Source: Methylobacterium iners (GTDB taxonomy: Bacteria; Pseudomonadota; Alphaproteobacteria; Rhizobiales; Beijerinckiaceae). From it: a DNA stretch of 64,000 nucleotides. The stretch covers positions 1 to 64,000 of the forward strand of contig NZ_BPQP01000030.1 in assembly GCF_022179305.1 (NCBI RefSeq), read 5' to 3'. Below, in pieces: positions 46,913-58,550 of this stretch. A program made the position numbers and the translations under genes. Within the stretch, counting starts at the first letter, position 1, and the number at the start of each line of letters is the position of its first letter. The notes beneath the pieces were generated by a model. It was given only the letters and a program-made list of their open reading frames with translations. It had not been told where the DNA came from and ran no database searches.

Positions 46913-47980
46913 TCACGCCGCCTTGGCGGCCTGAGCCTTCGGCCTGAACAAGCCCATGATCCTTGCCGAGATCGGGGCGATCACGAACTGCGCGACGGGA
47001 ATCGTCAGGCCGCCGAGGATCAGCCCCAGGACCCCGGACAGGGCCGCCGTCACCATCCATTCGACGACGGAGGCGGCCGAGGGGAGCGCGGCCGCCGCCC
47101 AGGCGGCCGCGTCGTGGACGAGGTGGCCGGGCGCCTTGATCGCGAACTCCTCGAGCCCGTGCAGGATGATACCGCCGCCGACCCAGAGCATCGCCGCGGT
47201 GCCGACGACGGCGAGGACCTTGAGGAAGTAGGGCATGCCGGCGACGAGACCCCGGCCGATCCCCCGGGTGACCGAACGGATCGCCCGATCGGCGCCGGAG
47301 GCCGCGCCCGGTCCAGGCTCGCGCATGCCGAGCAGGCTGGAGGCCGGGCGCGCGTTGGTCGCGAGGGCGACGCCGGCATCGTCGGCCTTCACGATGAGCG
47401 CCACGAAGCCGTAGACGATCAGCGTCACGCCGAGGGCGACCACGGCGAGGATGGTCGCCTGCATCGCGACCGAGGATGCGTTCAGCGAGGCCAGGGTCAG
47501 CGCCATGACCTCGGCCGAGAGGATGAAGTCGGTCTGGATGGCGCCGCGGATGCGGGCGTCCTCCTGCGCCTGGAGCTCGTCCTTCGAGGCGCCCACGCTC
47601 TGCTCGTGAGCCTCGGCCTGGTGGGGGGCGAGGGCGTGCAGCACCTTCTCAGCGCCCTCGTAGCAGAGATAGATGCCGCCCAGCATGAGGAGCGGCGTGA
47701 TCACGGCGGGTGCGAAGTAGCTCAGCGCCAGCGCGCCCGGCAGCAGGAACAGGAACTTGTTCTTCAGGGAGCCCATCGCGATCCGGCCGATGATCGGCAG
47801 CTCGCGGGATGCGGCGAAGCCGACGACGTAGCGCGGCGTCACGGCGGTGTCGTCGATGACGATTCCGAGCGCCTTGGTCCCGGCCTTCGCGGATTGGGCC
47901 GCGACATCGTCGAGGGAGGCGGCCGCCAGCTTGGCCAGGGCGGCCACGTCGTCGAGGATTGCGATCAGGCCGATGCTCAA
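46913..47980 (-). CDS. DUF808 (YedI-like) inner-membrane protein
   Basis: A 355-residue polytopic membrane protein of the DUF808 family. The N-terminus GLIAILDDVAALAKLAAASLDDVAAQ and the following block AVTPRYVVGFAASRELPII are the family hallmarks, and six or more hydrophobic helices follow. The C-terminal region is amphipathic and basic. The family is widespread but its function is unknown; some members are called YedI. It is a single gene between two unrelated neighbours. Confidence 0.9.
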   Translation of the reverse strand: MSIGLIAILDDVAALAKLAAASLDDVAAQSAKAGTKALGIVIDDTAVTPRYVVGFAASRELPIIGRIAMGSLKNKFLFLLPGALALSYFAPAVITPLLMLGGIYLCYEGAEKVLHALAPHQAEAHEQSVGASKDELQAQEDARIRGAIQTDFILSAEVMALTLASLNASSVAMQATILAVVALGVTLIVYGFVALIVKADDAGVALATNARPASSLLGMREPGPGAASGADRAIRSVTRGIGRGLVAGMPYFLKVLAVVGTAAMLWVGGGIILHGLEEFAIKAPGHLVHDAAAWAAAALPSAASVVEWMVTAALSGVLGLILGGLTIPVAQFVIAPISARIMGLFRPKAQAAKAA

Positions 47981-48135
47981 GGCGGTACTCCCTCAGGTCC
48001 GTCCGGTCGGGCAAATCGTTGCCCACGGAAAGCCCCGGCTCGTCGGGGCGCTCAAGCCTAACGCCGCATCCAGGATTTCGCAGCGCACGCGGCCGTGATT
48101 TCTGCCATGCGGCGAAGGAGGTCGGGCGGCCACGC

Positions 48136-49110
48136 TCAGGCCCGCAGGAAACCGCGCCGGCGCATCCAGGTCAGGAAGAGCCCGGGCCAGGCCGCCGCCG
48201 GCGACCCGGGCACGCCGAGGCCGTAACCGTGGCCGCCGCGCTCGAACAGGTGGAGCTCCGTCGGGATCAGGGCGTTCCGCAGGGCCGAGTACATGATGAG
48301 GCTGTTGTCGACGACGGCGATCGGATCGTCGGCCGATTGCGCCAGGAACATCGGGGGCGAGCGCTCGCGGACGTGGGTGTCCACCGAATAGGCCGCCGCC
48401 TGGGCGAGCGTCGGGGTCTCGCCGACCAGGACCCGTCGCGTGGAGGTGCGGTCGAAGGGGGGTCGCAGGGTGATCACGGGATAGATCAGGCCTGCGAGTT
48501 CGGGGCGGGCCGACAAGGCGTCGCGATCGTCGGTGGGTGGGTAGGACGGGTGCGCCGAGCGGACCGCGGCCTCTCCGACGAGGTGGCCGCCGGCCGAGAA
48601 GCCGAGAAGGCCGATGCGCTCCGGGTCGACGCCGAAAGTCGGCGCATCGGCCCGCACGACCCGCAAGGCGCGCTGCACGTCCTGCAGGGCTGCGGCCGGT
48701 CCGGCAGCCCAGCCCTCGCCGGGAAGCCGATAGATCAGGACGAAGGCCGTGATTCCTGCTGCCGCGAGCCAATTTGCGACGGGCACGCCCTCGTTGCCGA
48801 TGTCGATGCGACGGTAGCCTCCGCCGGCCGCCACGATGATGGCCGCACCGTTGGGCTTGCGCGGGCGGACCACGAGGAGGCAGGGCCGCGTGACGTTGGT
48901 GATGACGCCTTCGCGGGTCTCGTCGAAGCGGCCGTCGGCCGCCACGGGGCCTCCACCGCCCGGGGGCAGCGCGGGCCAGAGATCGACGATTTCGAGACCT
49001 GCGCCGACAGTCCGCAGCGGCTCGGCGGGCATGGCCTGAGCACGCGCGTCGCCGCCCCGCGAGACCGCGGCCGCCGCGCCCGCGAGCAGAGTCCTACGGT
49101 CGAGCCTCAT
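48136..49110 (-). CDS. Alpha/beta hydrolase (esterase), probably Tat-exported
   Basis: A 324-residue serine hydrolase. The leader DRRTLLAGAAAAVSRGG has twin arginines and a hydrophobic run. The oxyanion segment VAAGGGYR is near residue 95, the nucleophile Ser172 lies in GFSAGGH, the acid is probably in QSADDP and the histidine in GGHGYGLG. The arrangement matches acetyl-xylan esterase-like or bifunctional feruloyl/acetyl esterase hydrolases acting on carbohydrate esters, but the substrate is uncertain. It stands alone, 162 bases from the rsmB stop. Confidence 0.87.
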   Translation of the reverse strand: MRLDRRTLLAGAAAAVSRGGDARAQAMPAEPLRTVGAGLEIVDLWPALPPGGGGPVAADGRFDETREGVITNVTRPCLLVVRPRKPNGAAIIVAAGGGYRRIDIGNEGVPVANWLAAAGITAFVLIYRLPGEGWAAGPAAALQDVQRALRVVRADAPTFGVDPERIGLLGFSAGGHLVGEAAVRSAHPSYPPTDDRDALSARPELAGLIYPVITLRPPFDRTSTRRVLVGETPTLAQAAAYSVDTHVRERSPPMFLAQSADDPIAVVDNSLIMYSALRNALIPTELHLFERGGHGYGLGVPGSPAAAWPGLFLTWMRRRGFLRA

Positions 49111-49272
49111 CCCGACATCGCGCGCTTGCCGCGTCGCATTCCCAGTCTCCGGCGGCGCCCCTCACAGCGCGATCGCGCCGGTGCTCAGGCGCGCGACGAT
49201 AGCGGCAACCGGCTCTCCGCTCCACGGCAACAGGCCGGCCGACAAGCCGAACCGCTGTCGAACGTGTGGACA

Positions 49273-50571
49273 TCAGCTCCGGCGTTCAAGATTGGCCACG
49301 TAGAACCCATCCGTTCCGGTTCGCGCGGGGCTCATCTGGAGCCCGTGCCCGCTGAACCTCACCCGCTCGGCGAGGAGCGGGACGATCTCGTCGACCAGCG
49401 CGCGCGCCTTGAGGACATGCAGATCACCGAAACGTCCGAGCAGGCCGGAGACGGCCGCGTCGTTTTCCTGCGGCAGCAATGAGCAGGTGACGTAGGTGAG
49501 GCGCCCGCCCGGCCGGAGCAGCCGGACGGCACGATCGAGCACCTGCGCCTGCTCGGCGACGCGCGCCTCCAGGGAGCCGGGACGCAGGCGCCATTTGGCG
49601 TCGGGGTTGCGCCGCCACGTGCCCGACCCCGTGCATGGCGCATCGACGAGGACGCGATCGACGGTTCCGTCGAGATCGGCGAGCACGTCCGCACGCGCCC
49701 GGCCGGCGCGGGGCGTGCGGATCTCGGCCTGCGCACCCGAGCGCCGCAGCCGCTCGTGGATGGGTGCCAAGCGCCGCGGATCGTCGTCGCTGGCGATGAT
49801 CCGGCCCGAATTCTCCATCGCGGCGGCGAGCGCCAGGGTCTTGCCGCCGCCCCCCGCGCAGAGGTCCACCACCGTCTCGCCTGCGCGCGCGCCGCAAAGC
49901 AGGGCCGCGAGCTGGGAGCCCTCGTCCTGGATCTCGTACCAGCCTTCCAGGAATTCGGGCTCGACGTGGAGGGCCGGACCGCGGCCGTCCTCGCCGAGGG
50001 GGATGCGGAGGCCTTGCGGCGCGATCGGCGTCGGGGCCGGCGCGAGATGGGCGAGGCCGGCCAGGGTGGCGTCTCGGTCGCGCTTCAGCGTGTTGACGCG
50101 GATGTCGAGCGGTGCGCGCCGGCCAAGCGCCCGGAGCTCCGTCATGAGGTCGTGGCCGAAGACCTCGGTCAGAGCAGGAAGCACCCAGTCCGGCACGTCG
50201 CCAGCAACCGCCGGTGGCGCCTCCACCAGCGACCCGGTCTCGAGGCGTTCGCGCTCGCGCTCCGTCAACGGCGCCGGGGCGAAGCGCTCGCCCGAGAACA
50301 GGCCCGCAATGGTCGGCGCCGCAAGCCCGTGCTGAAGCCGCAGCATCCCGATGAGGATCGCGCGCGGGCTGTCCTCGTCCATGACCCAGGCCGCCGAGGC
50401 GCGTCGGCGCAGGGCGTCGTAGACGAGGCTGGCGATGGCCGAGCGATCGCTCGAACCGGCGAAGCGGTGCGCTAGGCCCCAATCCTTCAGGGCGTCGGCG
50501 GCCGGGCGACGGCGCTCGGCGACGTCGGCGAAGACGTCGATGGCGGCGGAGAGGCGGGCGGCGGGGGTCAG
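49273..50571 (-). CDS. rsmB: 16S rRNA (cytosine-967-C5) methyltransferase RsmB-type, CTG start
   Basis: An m5C methyltransferase with an N-terminal NusB-like RNA-binding domain and a C-terminal SAM domain. DLCAGGGGKTLALAAAM binds SAM, DAPCTGSGTW holds the proline-cysteine motif and VTCSLLPQEN the catalytic cysteine. The first conventional start (ATG 50382) would delete most of the NusB-like domain. The frame stays open upstream and encodes family-like sequence (TPAARLSAAIDVF ... SDRSAIASLVYDALRRRASAAWVMDED) back to a CTG at 50571 with GAGGA upstream, and no ATG, GTG or TTG occurs in frame. I therefore start at CTG, giving 432 residues. Confidence 0.85.
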   Translation of the reverse strand: MTPAARLSAAIDVFADVAERRRPAADALKDWGLAHRFAGSSDRSAIASLVYDALRRRASAAWVMDEDSPRAILIGMLRLQHGLAAPTIAGLFSGERFAPAPLTERERERLETGSLVEAPPAVAGDVPDWVLPALTEVFGHDLMTELRALGRRAPLDIRVNTLKRDRDATLAGLAHLAPAPTPIAPQGLRIPLGEDGRGPALHVEPEFLEGWYEIQDEGSQLAALLCGARAGETVVDLCAGGGGKTLALAAAMENSGRIIASDDDPRRLAPIHERLRRSGAQAEIRTPRAGRARADVLADLDGTVDRVLVDAPCTGSGTWRRNPDAKWRLRPGSLEARVAEQAQVLDRAVRLLRPGGRLTYVTCSLLPQENDAAVSGLLGRFGDLHVLKARALVDEIVPLLAERVRFSGHGLQMSPARTGTDGFYVANLERRS

Positions 50572-50687
50572 GGTCTCACGTCCTCGCGTTCAGGGCATTC
50601 GCCGCGACATGGCCACGCTTCCGGCGTGATCTGGGCTCAGAACCGCGTCGTGCCGCCTCCGTCAACGCCTGGAGCTTCGAAACCGTC

Positions 50688-50840
50688 ATGTTCCTCGTCA
50701 TCCGCGTCGCCCTCGCCGGCTTCGTCGCGCTCGGCATCGCAGCCTGCGCCACCGCACCGGCTCCCGACCTGACACCGCCCCCGCCCCGCGTCGATGCCAA
50801 GACAGGGCTGGAATACGGCTCGCCCGGCCCGCGACGGTAA
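50688..50840 (+). CDS. Very small lipoprotein (50 aa)
   Basis: A 50-residue candidate with a typical lipoprotein leader: MFLVIRVALAGFVALG followed by the lipobox I-A-A-C (Cys20), then a proline-rich tail (APAPDLTPPPPRV) ending GLEYGSPGPRR. It resembles the small YifL/LptM-like lipoproteins in size and layout. GGAG lies about 14 bases before ATG 50688, rather far. It is transcribed opposite to rsmB and panE, which converge around it. Confidence 0.55.
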   Translation: MFLVIRVALAGFVALGIAACATAPAPDLTPPPPRVDAKTGLEYGSPGPRR

Positions 50841-50851
50841 GGCGCGTATCG

Positions 50852-51793
50852 TCAGGTCTGCTCGCGCCGGCGCCGGTTCTCGTACGCCTTGAGGTGGGTG
50901 TAGGCCTGCCGCAGCAGAGGACAGGCCTCCGGATCGGAGGCGCGGGCGATGAGGTCGCCGACGATGTGGTCGGCCTCGATCCTGCCGCCCCCCTCGATGT
51001 CCCGCAGCATCGAGGCCGTGAAGGCGGAGCCTTCCGCCGTCAGAATGCCGCGTCCGGTCAGGACCGGCTTCTCACGCGGAACGGCGCCGTTCGCCGTCGC
51101 GACGGCGATGCACTCCTCGTAGAGACCCTCGAGGAAGGCGCGGCCGCCCGGTGCCCCGACGATGTCGCCGATCGTCGCTCGCATCAGGCAGGTCGAGCCG
51201 GCCAGCGTGGCCAGGAACACCCACTTCTCCCACATCTCCAGGCCGATCACCTCGCTGAGCCTCGGCTGGAAGCGAACCCCTTCCATCAGCGCCTCGACGG
51301 CCAGGATGCGCGCGGAGCGCGTCCCGTCGCGCTCGCCGTAGGTCAGGGTGTGAAGCTCGTTCATCTGCCGGATCTCGCCGGTGGCGCCGAGTGTCGCGAC
51401 GATGGAGCAGGAGCCGCCGAGGACGCGCTCCCGTCCGAAGCGGGCGTCGAGGATGTCGAGGTGGCGCATACCGTTGAGGATGGGCAGGACCGCCGTTCCT
51501 TCCCCGACCGCCGGCGCCACGTCGGCGAGCGCGCCATCGAGGTCGTAGGCCTTGCAGCTCAGGAGAACGAGATCGAAGCCTTCGCGCGCGCCCTCCTTGA
51601 GATCGGCCGCCGTGACGGTGGCGGGCTTGGCGATCTGGATGTCGCCCACCGGACTTTTCACGACGAGGCCCGCCGCCGCGAGCTTCTCGGCGCGGGCGGG
51701 ACGGACCAGGAAGGTCACATCGCGCCCGGTCTCCGCGAGCCGGGCCCCGAAATACCCGCCGGTGGCACCGGCCCCTACGACGAGCACGCGCAT
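50852..51793 (-). CDS. panE: 2-dehydropantoate 2-reductase family protein
   Basis: A 313-residue ketopantoate reductase-family enzyme, reducing 2-dehydropantoate to pantoate with NADPH in coenzyme A synthesis. The N-terminal NADPH loop VLVVGAGATGGYFGARLAETG and the segment LLSCKAYDLDGAL are typical, with the catalytic lysine expected in WEKWVFLATLAG. The start ATG 51793 has AAGGA at a good distance; the frame extends eight codons upstream. Many genomes hold several paralogues acting on other 2-keto acids, so the exact substrate is not certain. Confidence 0.85.
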   Translation of the reverse strand: MRVLVVGAGATGGYFGARLAETGRDVTFLVRPARAEKLAAAGLVVKSPVGDIQIAKPATVTAADLKEGAREGFDLVLLSCKAYDLDGALADVAPAVGEGTAVLPILNGMRHLDILDARFGRERVLGGSCSIVATLGATGEIRQMNELHTLTYGERDGTRSARILAVEALMEGVRFQPRLSEVIGLEMWEKWVFLATLAGSTCLMRATIGDIVGAPGGRAFLEGLYEECIAVATANGAVPREKPVLTGRGILTAEGSAFTASMLRDIEGGGRIEADHIVGDLIARASDPEACPLLRQAYTHLKAYENRRRREQT

Positions 51794-51887
51794 TCGGACA
51801 TTCCTTCTCGCGTCCAAACCCCAGGTCGGAAGTGATCGGCATCATGTGCGCGCCGCGCGCCGCGGGCGCAACCAGCCGGATCGACCG

Positions 51888-52319
51888 TCAGACCGCGAGC
51901 GGGGCGACGAGGATGCGGACCGCGAAGATGATCCACATGAGAAGGAGGACGAGCACGCCGACCGCGTAAGCCTGGAACCGGCGGACCACACGGTTCGACG
52001 TCACGTAGATGCCCGCGTGGACGACCCGGCTCGCGACGAAGATCCAGGCGAGGACCACGAAGAGCAGATCGGCCTTGCGCGTGTAGAGCGCCAGGGCGAC
52101 GAGCCCGTAGAACAGCACCGGCAGCTCGAACTGGTTGGAGAAGGCGTTGGCCGCCTGCTGCGCCTTGGCCGGCCAGTTCCGCTCGCCCAAGGCGATGTCG
52201 CCGATCCGCACGCGCCCTGCCCCGACCTCGGCGAAGCGCACGCGGCCCGTCCAGAACAGCAGCGCGAACGTGAGGAGCACCTGCGCGAAGACGGGAGCGA
52301 GGATGGCTTGTACGGTCAT
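51888..52319 (-). CDS. MAPEG-family membrane protein
   Basis: A 143-residue protein with four hydrophobic helices. The order of a first helix (AILAPVFAQVLLTFALLFW), a polar loop with NWPAKAQQAANAFSNQFELPVLFY, and the helix pair (FVVLAWIFVASRVVHAGIYVTSN) is that of bacterial MAPEG proteins. The FSNQFELPVLFY and SRVVHAGIY motifs are diagnostic. Some eukaryotic members are glutathione-dependent enzymes; bacterial ones are mostly uncharacterised. It lies 100 bases downstream of guaB on the same strand. Confidence 0.88.
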   Translation of the reverse strand: MTVQAILAPVFAQVLLTFALLFWTGRVRFAEVGAGRVRIGDIALGERNWPAKAQQAANAFSNQFELPVLFYGLVALALYTRKADLLFVVLAWIFVASRVVHAGIYVTSNRVVRRFQAYAVGVLVLLLMWIIFAVRILVAPLAV

Positions 52320-52419
52320 GGTCCACCCGCAAGACGCGGGCACCCTGGACGGACGGATGCCCCAGGATGCCTCCCATAGGCCATCGACGTCGCGTCTTCG
52401 CGGCGCCTGCCCTTCAATC

Positions 52420-54955
<2,536 letters not shown>

Positions 54956-55209
54956 GCCGTCTCCAACCGCCCTGCCCTCTCGGGCCGGCGCAAAATTGCT
55001 GTGCATTGCGGGGAGAGTAGGGACGATGCCCGGACGGGGGAAGGTCATCGAGGGTGGCGGAGGACCGGCTTGCGCGTGCCTGTTGCCGCCTTGCCACGAC
55101 CTGGGCGGAGGTGAGAGGCGTTCGATCGGAGGTTGACCCTCGGGACTTCCGGAACGAGGTGTCCGGGCCAGGCGCCGGACCGCGCCGGTCCCTCCCGCAA
55201 CGGACGCCG

Positions 55210-56619
55210 ATGCGCCGCTCCCAGATCGTTCCTCTCGTCGTCGCGACCGCGCTGTTCATGGAGAACACGGACTCGACGGTGATCGCCACCGCCCTGCCGG
55301 CGATCGCCAAAAGCCTCGGCGAGGATCCGATTGCGCTCAAGCTCGCGCTCACCTCCTACCTCGTGAGCCTCGCGATCTTCATTCCCGTCAGCGGCTGGGC
55401 CGCCGACCGGTACGGCGCGCGCACGATCTTCCGGGCGGCGCTGGCGGTGTTCATGGCGGGCTCCATCGCCTGCGCCGCATCGAGCTCGCTGACCGGCTTC
55501 GTCGCCGCCCGCTTCCTGCAGGGTCTCGGCGGGGCGATGATGGTCCCGGTCGGCCGCCTCGTGATCTTGCGCAGCGTGCCCAAGAGCGAGCTCGTCAGCG
55601 CGCTCGCCTACCTGACGATCCCGGCCCTGATCGGCCCCGTGCTCGGGCCCCCGCTGGGCGGGCTGATCGTCACCAGCCTGGATTGGCGCTGGATCTTCTT
55701 GATCAACATCCCGATCGGGCTCGCCGGCATCGCGCTCGCGAGCGTGTATTTCGAGAACATCCGCGAGCCCGAGCGGCCGCCGCTCGACCTCGTCGGCTTC
55801 CTGCTCTCCGGGCTCGGGTTGGCGACGCTGATGCTCGGGTTGGCCTCGATGGGGCGGCACCTGCTGCCGGAAATCCTGTCTTGGGGCTGTCTCGGGGCGG
55901 GTGCCCTCCTGCTCGGGATCTACTTCCTCCACTCCCGAAGCGTCGCGCATCCGGTGATCCGCCTCGATCTCCTGCGCTACCCGACGTTCCGCGCCGCGGT
56001 GACGGGCGGAAGCCTCTTCCGCGTCGGCACGGGTGCGATCCCCTTCCTGCTGCCGCTCCTCCTGCAGATCGGCTTCGGCCTCGACGCCCTGCAATCCGGG
56101 CTCCTCACCTTCGCCGCCGCGGCGGGCGCCCTGCTGATCAAGATGATCGGTCCGCGCGTGCTCCGTATCTACGGATTCCGGCGTGTCATGCTCGTGAATG
56201 CGGTCGTCGCCTCCGGCTTCCTCGCGGTCAACGGCCTGTTCACGGCCGAGACGCCCCACGGGATCATCCTGTGCGTCCTGCTCGCCGGCGGCTGCGTGCG
56301 CTCCCTGCAATTCACCTGCGTGAACGCGATCGCCTACGCCGACCTCGAGACCCGCGACATGAGCGCGGGCACCAGCCTCGCGAGCGTGGCGCAGCAGCTC
56401 TCGCTCAGCCTCGGCGTTTCGATCGGGGCCATGGCGCTCGAGTGGTCCGCGGAGGCGCAGGGGCGCACGGACATCGCGGCGGCGGATTTTCAGCCCGCGT
56501 TTCTCGTCGTGGCGCTGATCTCCCTCACCTCGTTCTTCGCCTTCCAGCGGCTCGCGCCGGATGCCGGCGCGGAGGTTTCGGGGCAGAGGCTCGGGTCCGC
56601 CAAGGCGGGCAAGCGCTGA
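55210..56619 (+). CDS. MFS drug exporter, DHA2 (EmrB-like) family
   Basis: A 469-residue proton-driven exporter with 14 predicted helices. The N-terminal MENTDSTVIATALPAIA is the DHA2 signature, and VSGWAADRYGARTIF is the motif A loop. LGPPLGGLIVTSLDWRWIFLINIPIG is the motif C/TM5 region. The start ATG 55210 (MRRSQIVPLV) puts the first helix at the N-terminus; the frame is open 52 codons upstream but without conserved sequence. The substrate cannot be predicted. It is divergent from the DUF3313 lipoprotein gene and converges with the doxX-like gene. Confidence 0.9.
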   Translation: MRRSQIVPLVVATALFMENTDSTVIATALPAIAKSLGEDPIALKLALTSYLVSLAIFIPVSGWAADRYGARTIFRAALAVFMAGSIACAASSSLTGFVAARFLQGLGGAMMVPVGRLVILRSVPKSELVSALAYLTIPALIGPVLGPPLGGLIVTSLDWRWIFLINIPIGLAGIALASVYFENIREPERPPLDLVGFLLSGLGLATLMLGLASMGRHLLPEILSWGCLGAGALLLGIYFLHSRSVAHPVIRLDLLRYPTFRAAVTGGSLFRVGTGAIPFLLPLLLQIGFGLDALQSGLLTFAAAAGALLIKMIGPRVLRIYGFRRVMLVNAVVASGFLAVNGLFTAETPHGIILCVLLAGGCVRSLQFTCVNAIAYADLETRDMSAGTSLASVAQQLSLSLGVSIGAMALEWSAEAQGRTDIAAADFQPAFLVVALISLTSFFAFQRLAPDAGAEVSGQRLGSAKAGKR

Positions 56620-56628
56620 TCTGCGGGA

Positions 56629-57147
56629 TCAGGCCGCCGCGCGGACCGGGGCACGACCCCCTGCCCGCTTCGGGCGTGTCGCGCCCTTGGCCGCCGGCTT
56701 CTTCGTGGAGGCCTGCGGCGCGCGCTGCCGCCAGCCCTGCCAGCTGAGGGCGCCCGGGCCGGCAAGCGCGTAGATCAGGAACCCGCCGGCGAGCCCGAGA
56801 TCGGCGAGGAAGAGGGTGCGCTCGGCGACCGCATTCGCCCCGGTGTAGGACCAGAACCCGTGCAGGACGATCGCGGTCGCCACGGAGAAGCCGGCGAGCG
56901 CGAGGCCCGTGATCCGCGGCAGAACGCCGAGGATGAGGGCGAGAGGCCCGAACACCTGCACGACGACCGCCGCCGTCGCCACCGCGTTCGGTGCGGGCAT
57001 ACCGCTGCCGGCGAGCGTCAGCGCGAAGCCCGAGACGTTGAGCGCCCGGGCGATCCCCGTCGGCAGCAGCGCGCTCGCCAGGAGGAGCCGGGACGCGAGC
57101 AGGAGCACGTCATGGGCACGATTGATCACGCTTGAGGCTCCGTTCAT
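56629..57147 (-). CDS. DoxX-family membrane protein
   Basis: A 172-residue protein with four hydrophobic helices in the DoxX pattern (LLLASRLLLASALLPTGIARAL; VFGPLALILGVLPRITGLALAG; LFLADLGLAGGFLIYALAGPG). The C-terminal 35 residues are a basic, Lys/Arg/Ala-rich tail, longer than usual. The start ATG 57147 begins MNGASSVINRAHDV. DoxX-like proteins are poorly characterised and often accompany redox or stress genes; none is adjacent. The gene is followed closely by the convergent MFS gene. Confidence 0.85.
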   Translation of the reverse strand: MNGASSVINRAHDVLLLASRLLLASALLPTGIARALNVSGFALTLAGSGMPAPNAVATAAVVVQVFGPLALILGVLPRITGLALAGFSVATAIVLHGFWSYTGANAVAERTLFLADLGLAGGFLIYALAGPGALSWQGWRQRAPQASTKKPAAKGATRPKRAGGRAPVRAAA

Positions 57148-57206
57148 CCGAGCGAGAGGCCGAAATTCGCCCGGTTCCCTGAAGGACCCGTTAAGCTTGG
57201 GCAGGC

Positions 57207-58472
57207 TCAGCCCGCGACCCCACCGCGAAACAGCCTGCCGCGCTCGGTCCAGGCCACCACCAGAAGCGCGAGCCCGCCGAGGCCGGCATAGCCGAGGCCG
57301 ATCGGCAGCACGCTGCCGTCGAAGGCGTGCCCGACGAGGAAGCCGAAGAACGCGCCCACGATCGTCGTGTAGAAGCCGAGGAAGGACGAAGCGGTGCCCG
57401 CGATCGCGCCGAGCGGCTGTAGCGCCAGGGCGTTGAAGTTCGGCATCGCGAAGCTGATCATGAACTGGTTGAGCGCCAGCACCGCGAGGAACAGGCCGAG
57501 CGGGGGACGACCCTGATAGGCCAACCCGATCCCGACCTGCACGATCGCCACGCCGACGAACAGGCACAGGCCGACATGGGAGACCGGCCGCATGCCGAGC
57601 CGGCCGACAATGCGGGCATTGACGAGCGTGGCCGCGCCCATAGCTCCCGCGACGAGCCCGAAGGCGAGCGGGAACCAGGCGCCGAGATGGTAGAGGCCGG
57701 TATCGAACACCTGCTGGGCCGAGCCGACATAGCCCAAGATGCAGCCCGTGAGCAGGCCGAGCGCGGTCGCGTAGCCGACGGCGACGCGGTTGCGCAGGGT
57801 CGTGCGGATGGCGCTGCCAATCGTGGAGATCGAGAGCGGCCGCCGGTGCTCCGGGTGCAGGGTCTCCGGCATCCGCACGCCGAACCAGAGGGCGAGGATG
57901 CCGGCGAGCGCCAACATCGACAGGAAGACGTAGTGCCAGGAGCCGAAGAGCAGCACCACGCCGCCGATCGCGGGTGCGAGCATCGGCACGATGAGGAAGA
58001 CCATCATCACGAGCGACATCACGCTCGCCATCTCCCGCCCCGAGAAGCGATCGCGCACGATGGCCGTGGCCAGCACCCGGCCGGCGGCCGCGCCGACGCC
58101 CTGGACCACGCGGGCGACGACCAGCCACTCGAAGCTCGGCGCGATCATCGCCAGACCGCATCCGACAGCGTAGATCGCGAGCCCGGCGAGCAGGACCCGT
58201 CGGCGTCCGAAGCTGTCGGAGAGCGGTCCGTAGCCGATCTGCGCCACGCCGAACCCGATCATGTAGACGTAGACGAGGAGTTGGAGCCGATTGGGATCGG
58301 CGATGCCGAAATGCGCCTGCAGGACCGGGAAGGCCGGCAGCAGGTTGTCGATCGACATGGCCGTCACCGCCATCATCAGCGCGACGATGCCGACGAACTC
58401 GCCGAAGCCCGGACGGGACGGGTTCGTCCCGGACCTCTGGACGGACGGCATGAGTTCGGGTGCTGGCGTCAC
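57207..58472 (-). CDS. Bcr/CflA-type multidrug efflux MFS transporter
   Basis: A 421-residue exporter with about 12 helices. Motif A is GYGPLSDSFGRRRVLL, motif B/C regions are RVVQGVGAAAGRVLATAIVRD and PMLAPAIGGVVLL, all as in Bcr/CflA proteins that expel bicyclomycin and related drugs. The N-terminus MSIDNLLPAFPVL is the family's first helix. The start is GTG 58472; an in-frame ATG at 58451 also leaves an intact protein. The substrate is not predictable. It is divergent from the serine hydrolase gene. Confidence 0.92.
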   Translation of the reverse strand: MTPAPELMPSVQRSGTNPSRPGFGEFVGIVALMMAVTAMSIDNLLPAFPVLQAHFGIADPNRLQLLVYVYMIGFGVAQIGYGPLSDSFGRRRVLLAGLAIYAVGCGLAMIAPSFEWLVVARVVQGVGAAAGRVLATAIVRDRFSGREMASVMSLVMMVFLIVPMLAPAIGGVVLLFGSWHYVFLSMLALAGILALWFGVRMPETLHPEHRRPLSISTIGSAIRTTLRNRVAVGYATALGLLTGCILGYVGSAQQVFDTGLYHLGAWFPLAFGLVAGAMGAATLVNARIVGRLGMRPVSHVGLCLFVGVAIVQVGIGLAYQGRPPLGLFLAVLALNQFMISFAMPNFNALALQPLGAIAGTASSFLGFYTTIVGAFFGFLVGHAFDGSVLPIGLGYAGLGGLALLVVAWTERGRLFRGGVAG

Positions 58473-58550
58473 CGCGGCGGATCCTCGGGGGTTGGGAAGA
58501 CGAAACGGTTGCTGAGCCTCGGCGGTTGGGTTGGCAATCGGGTGGCGCGC

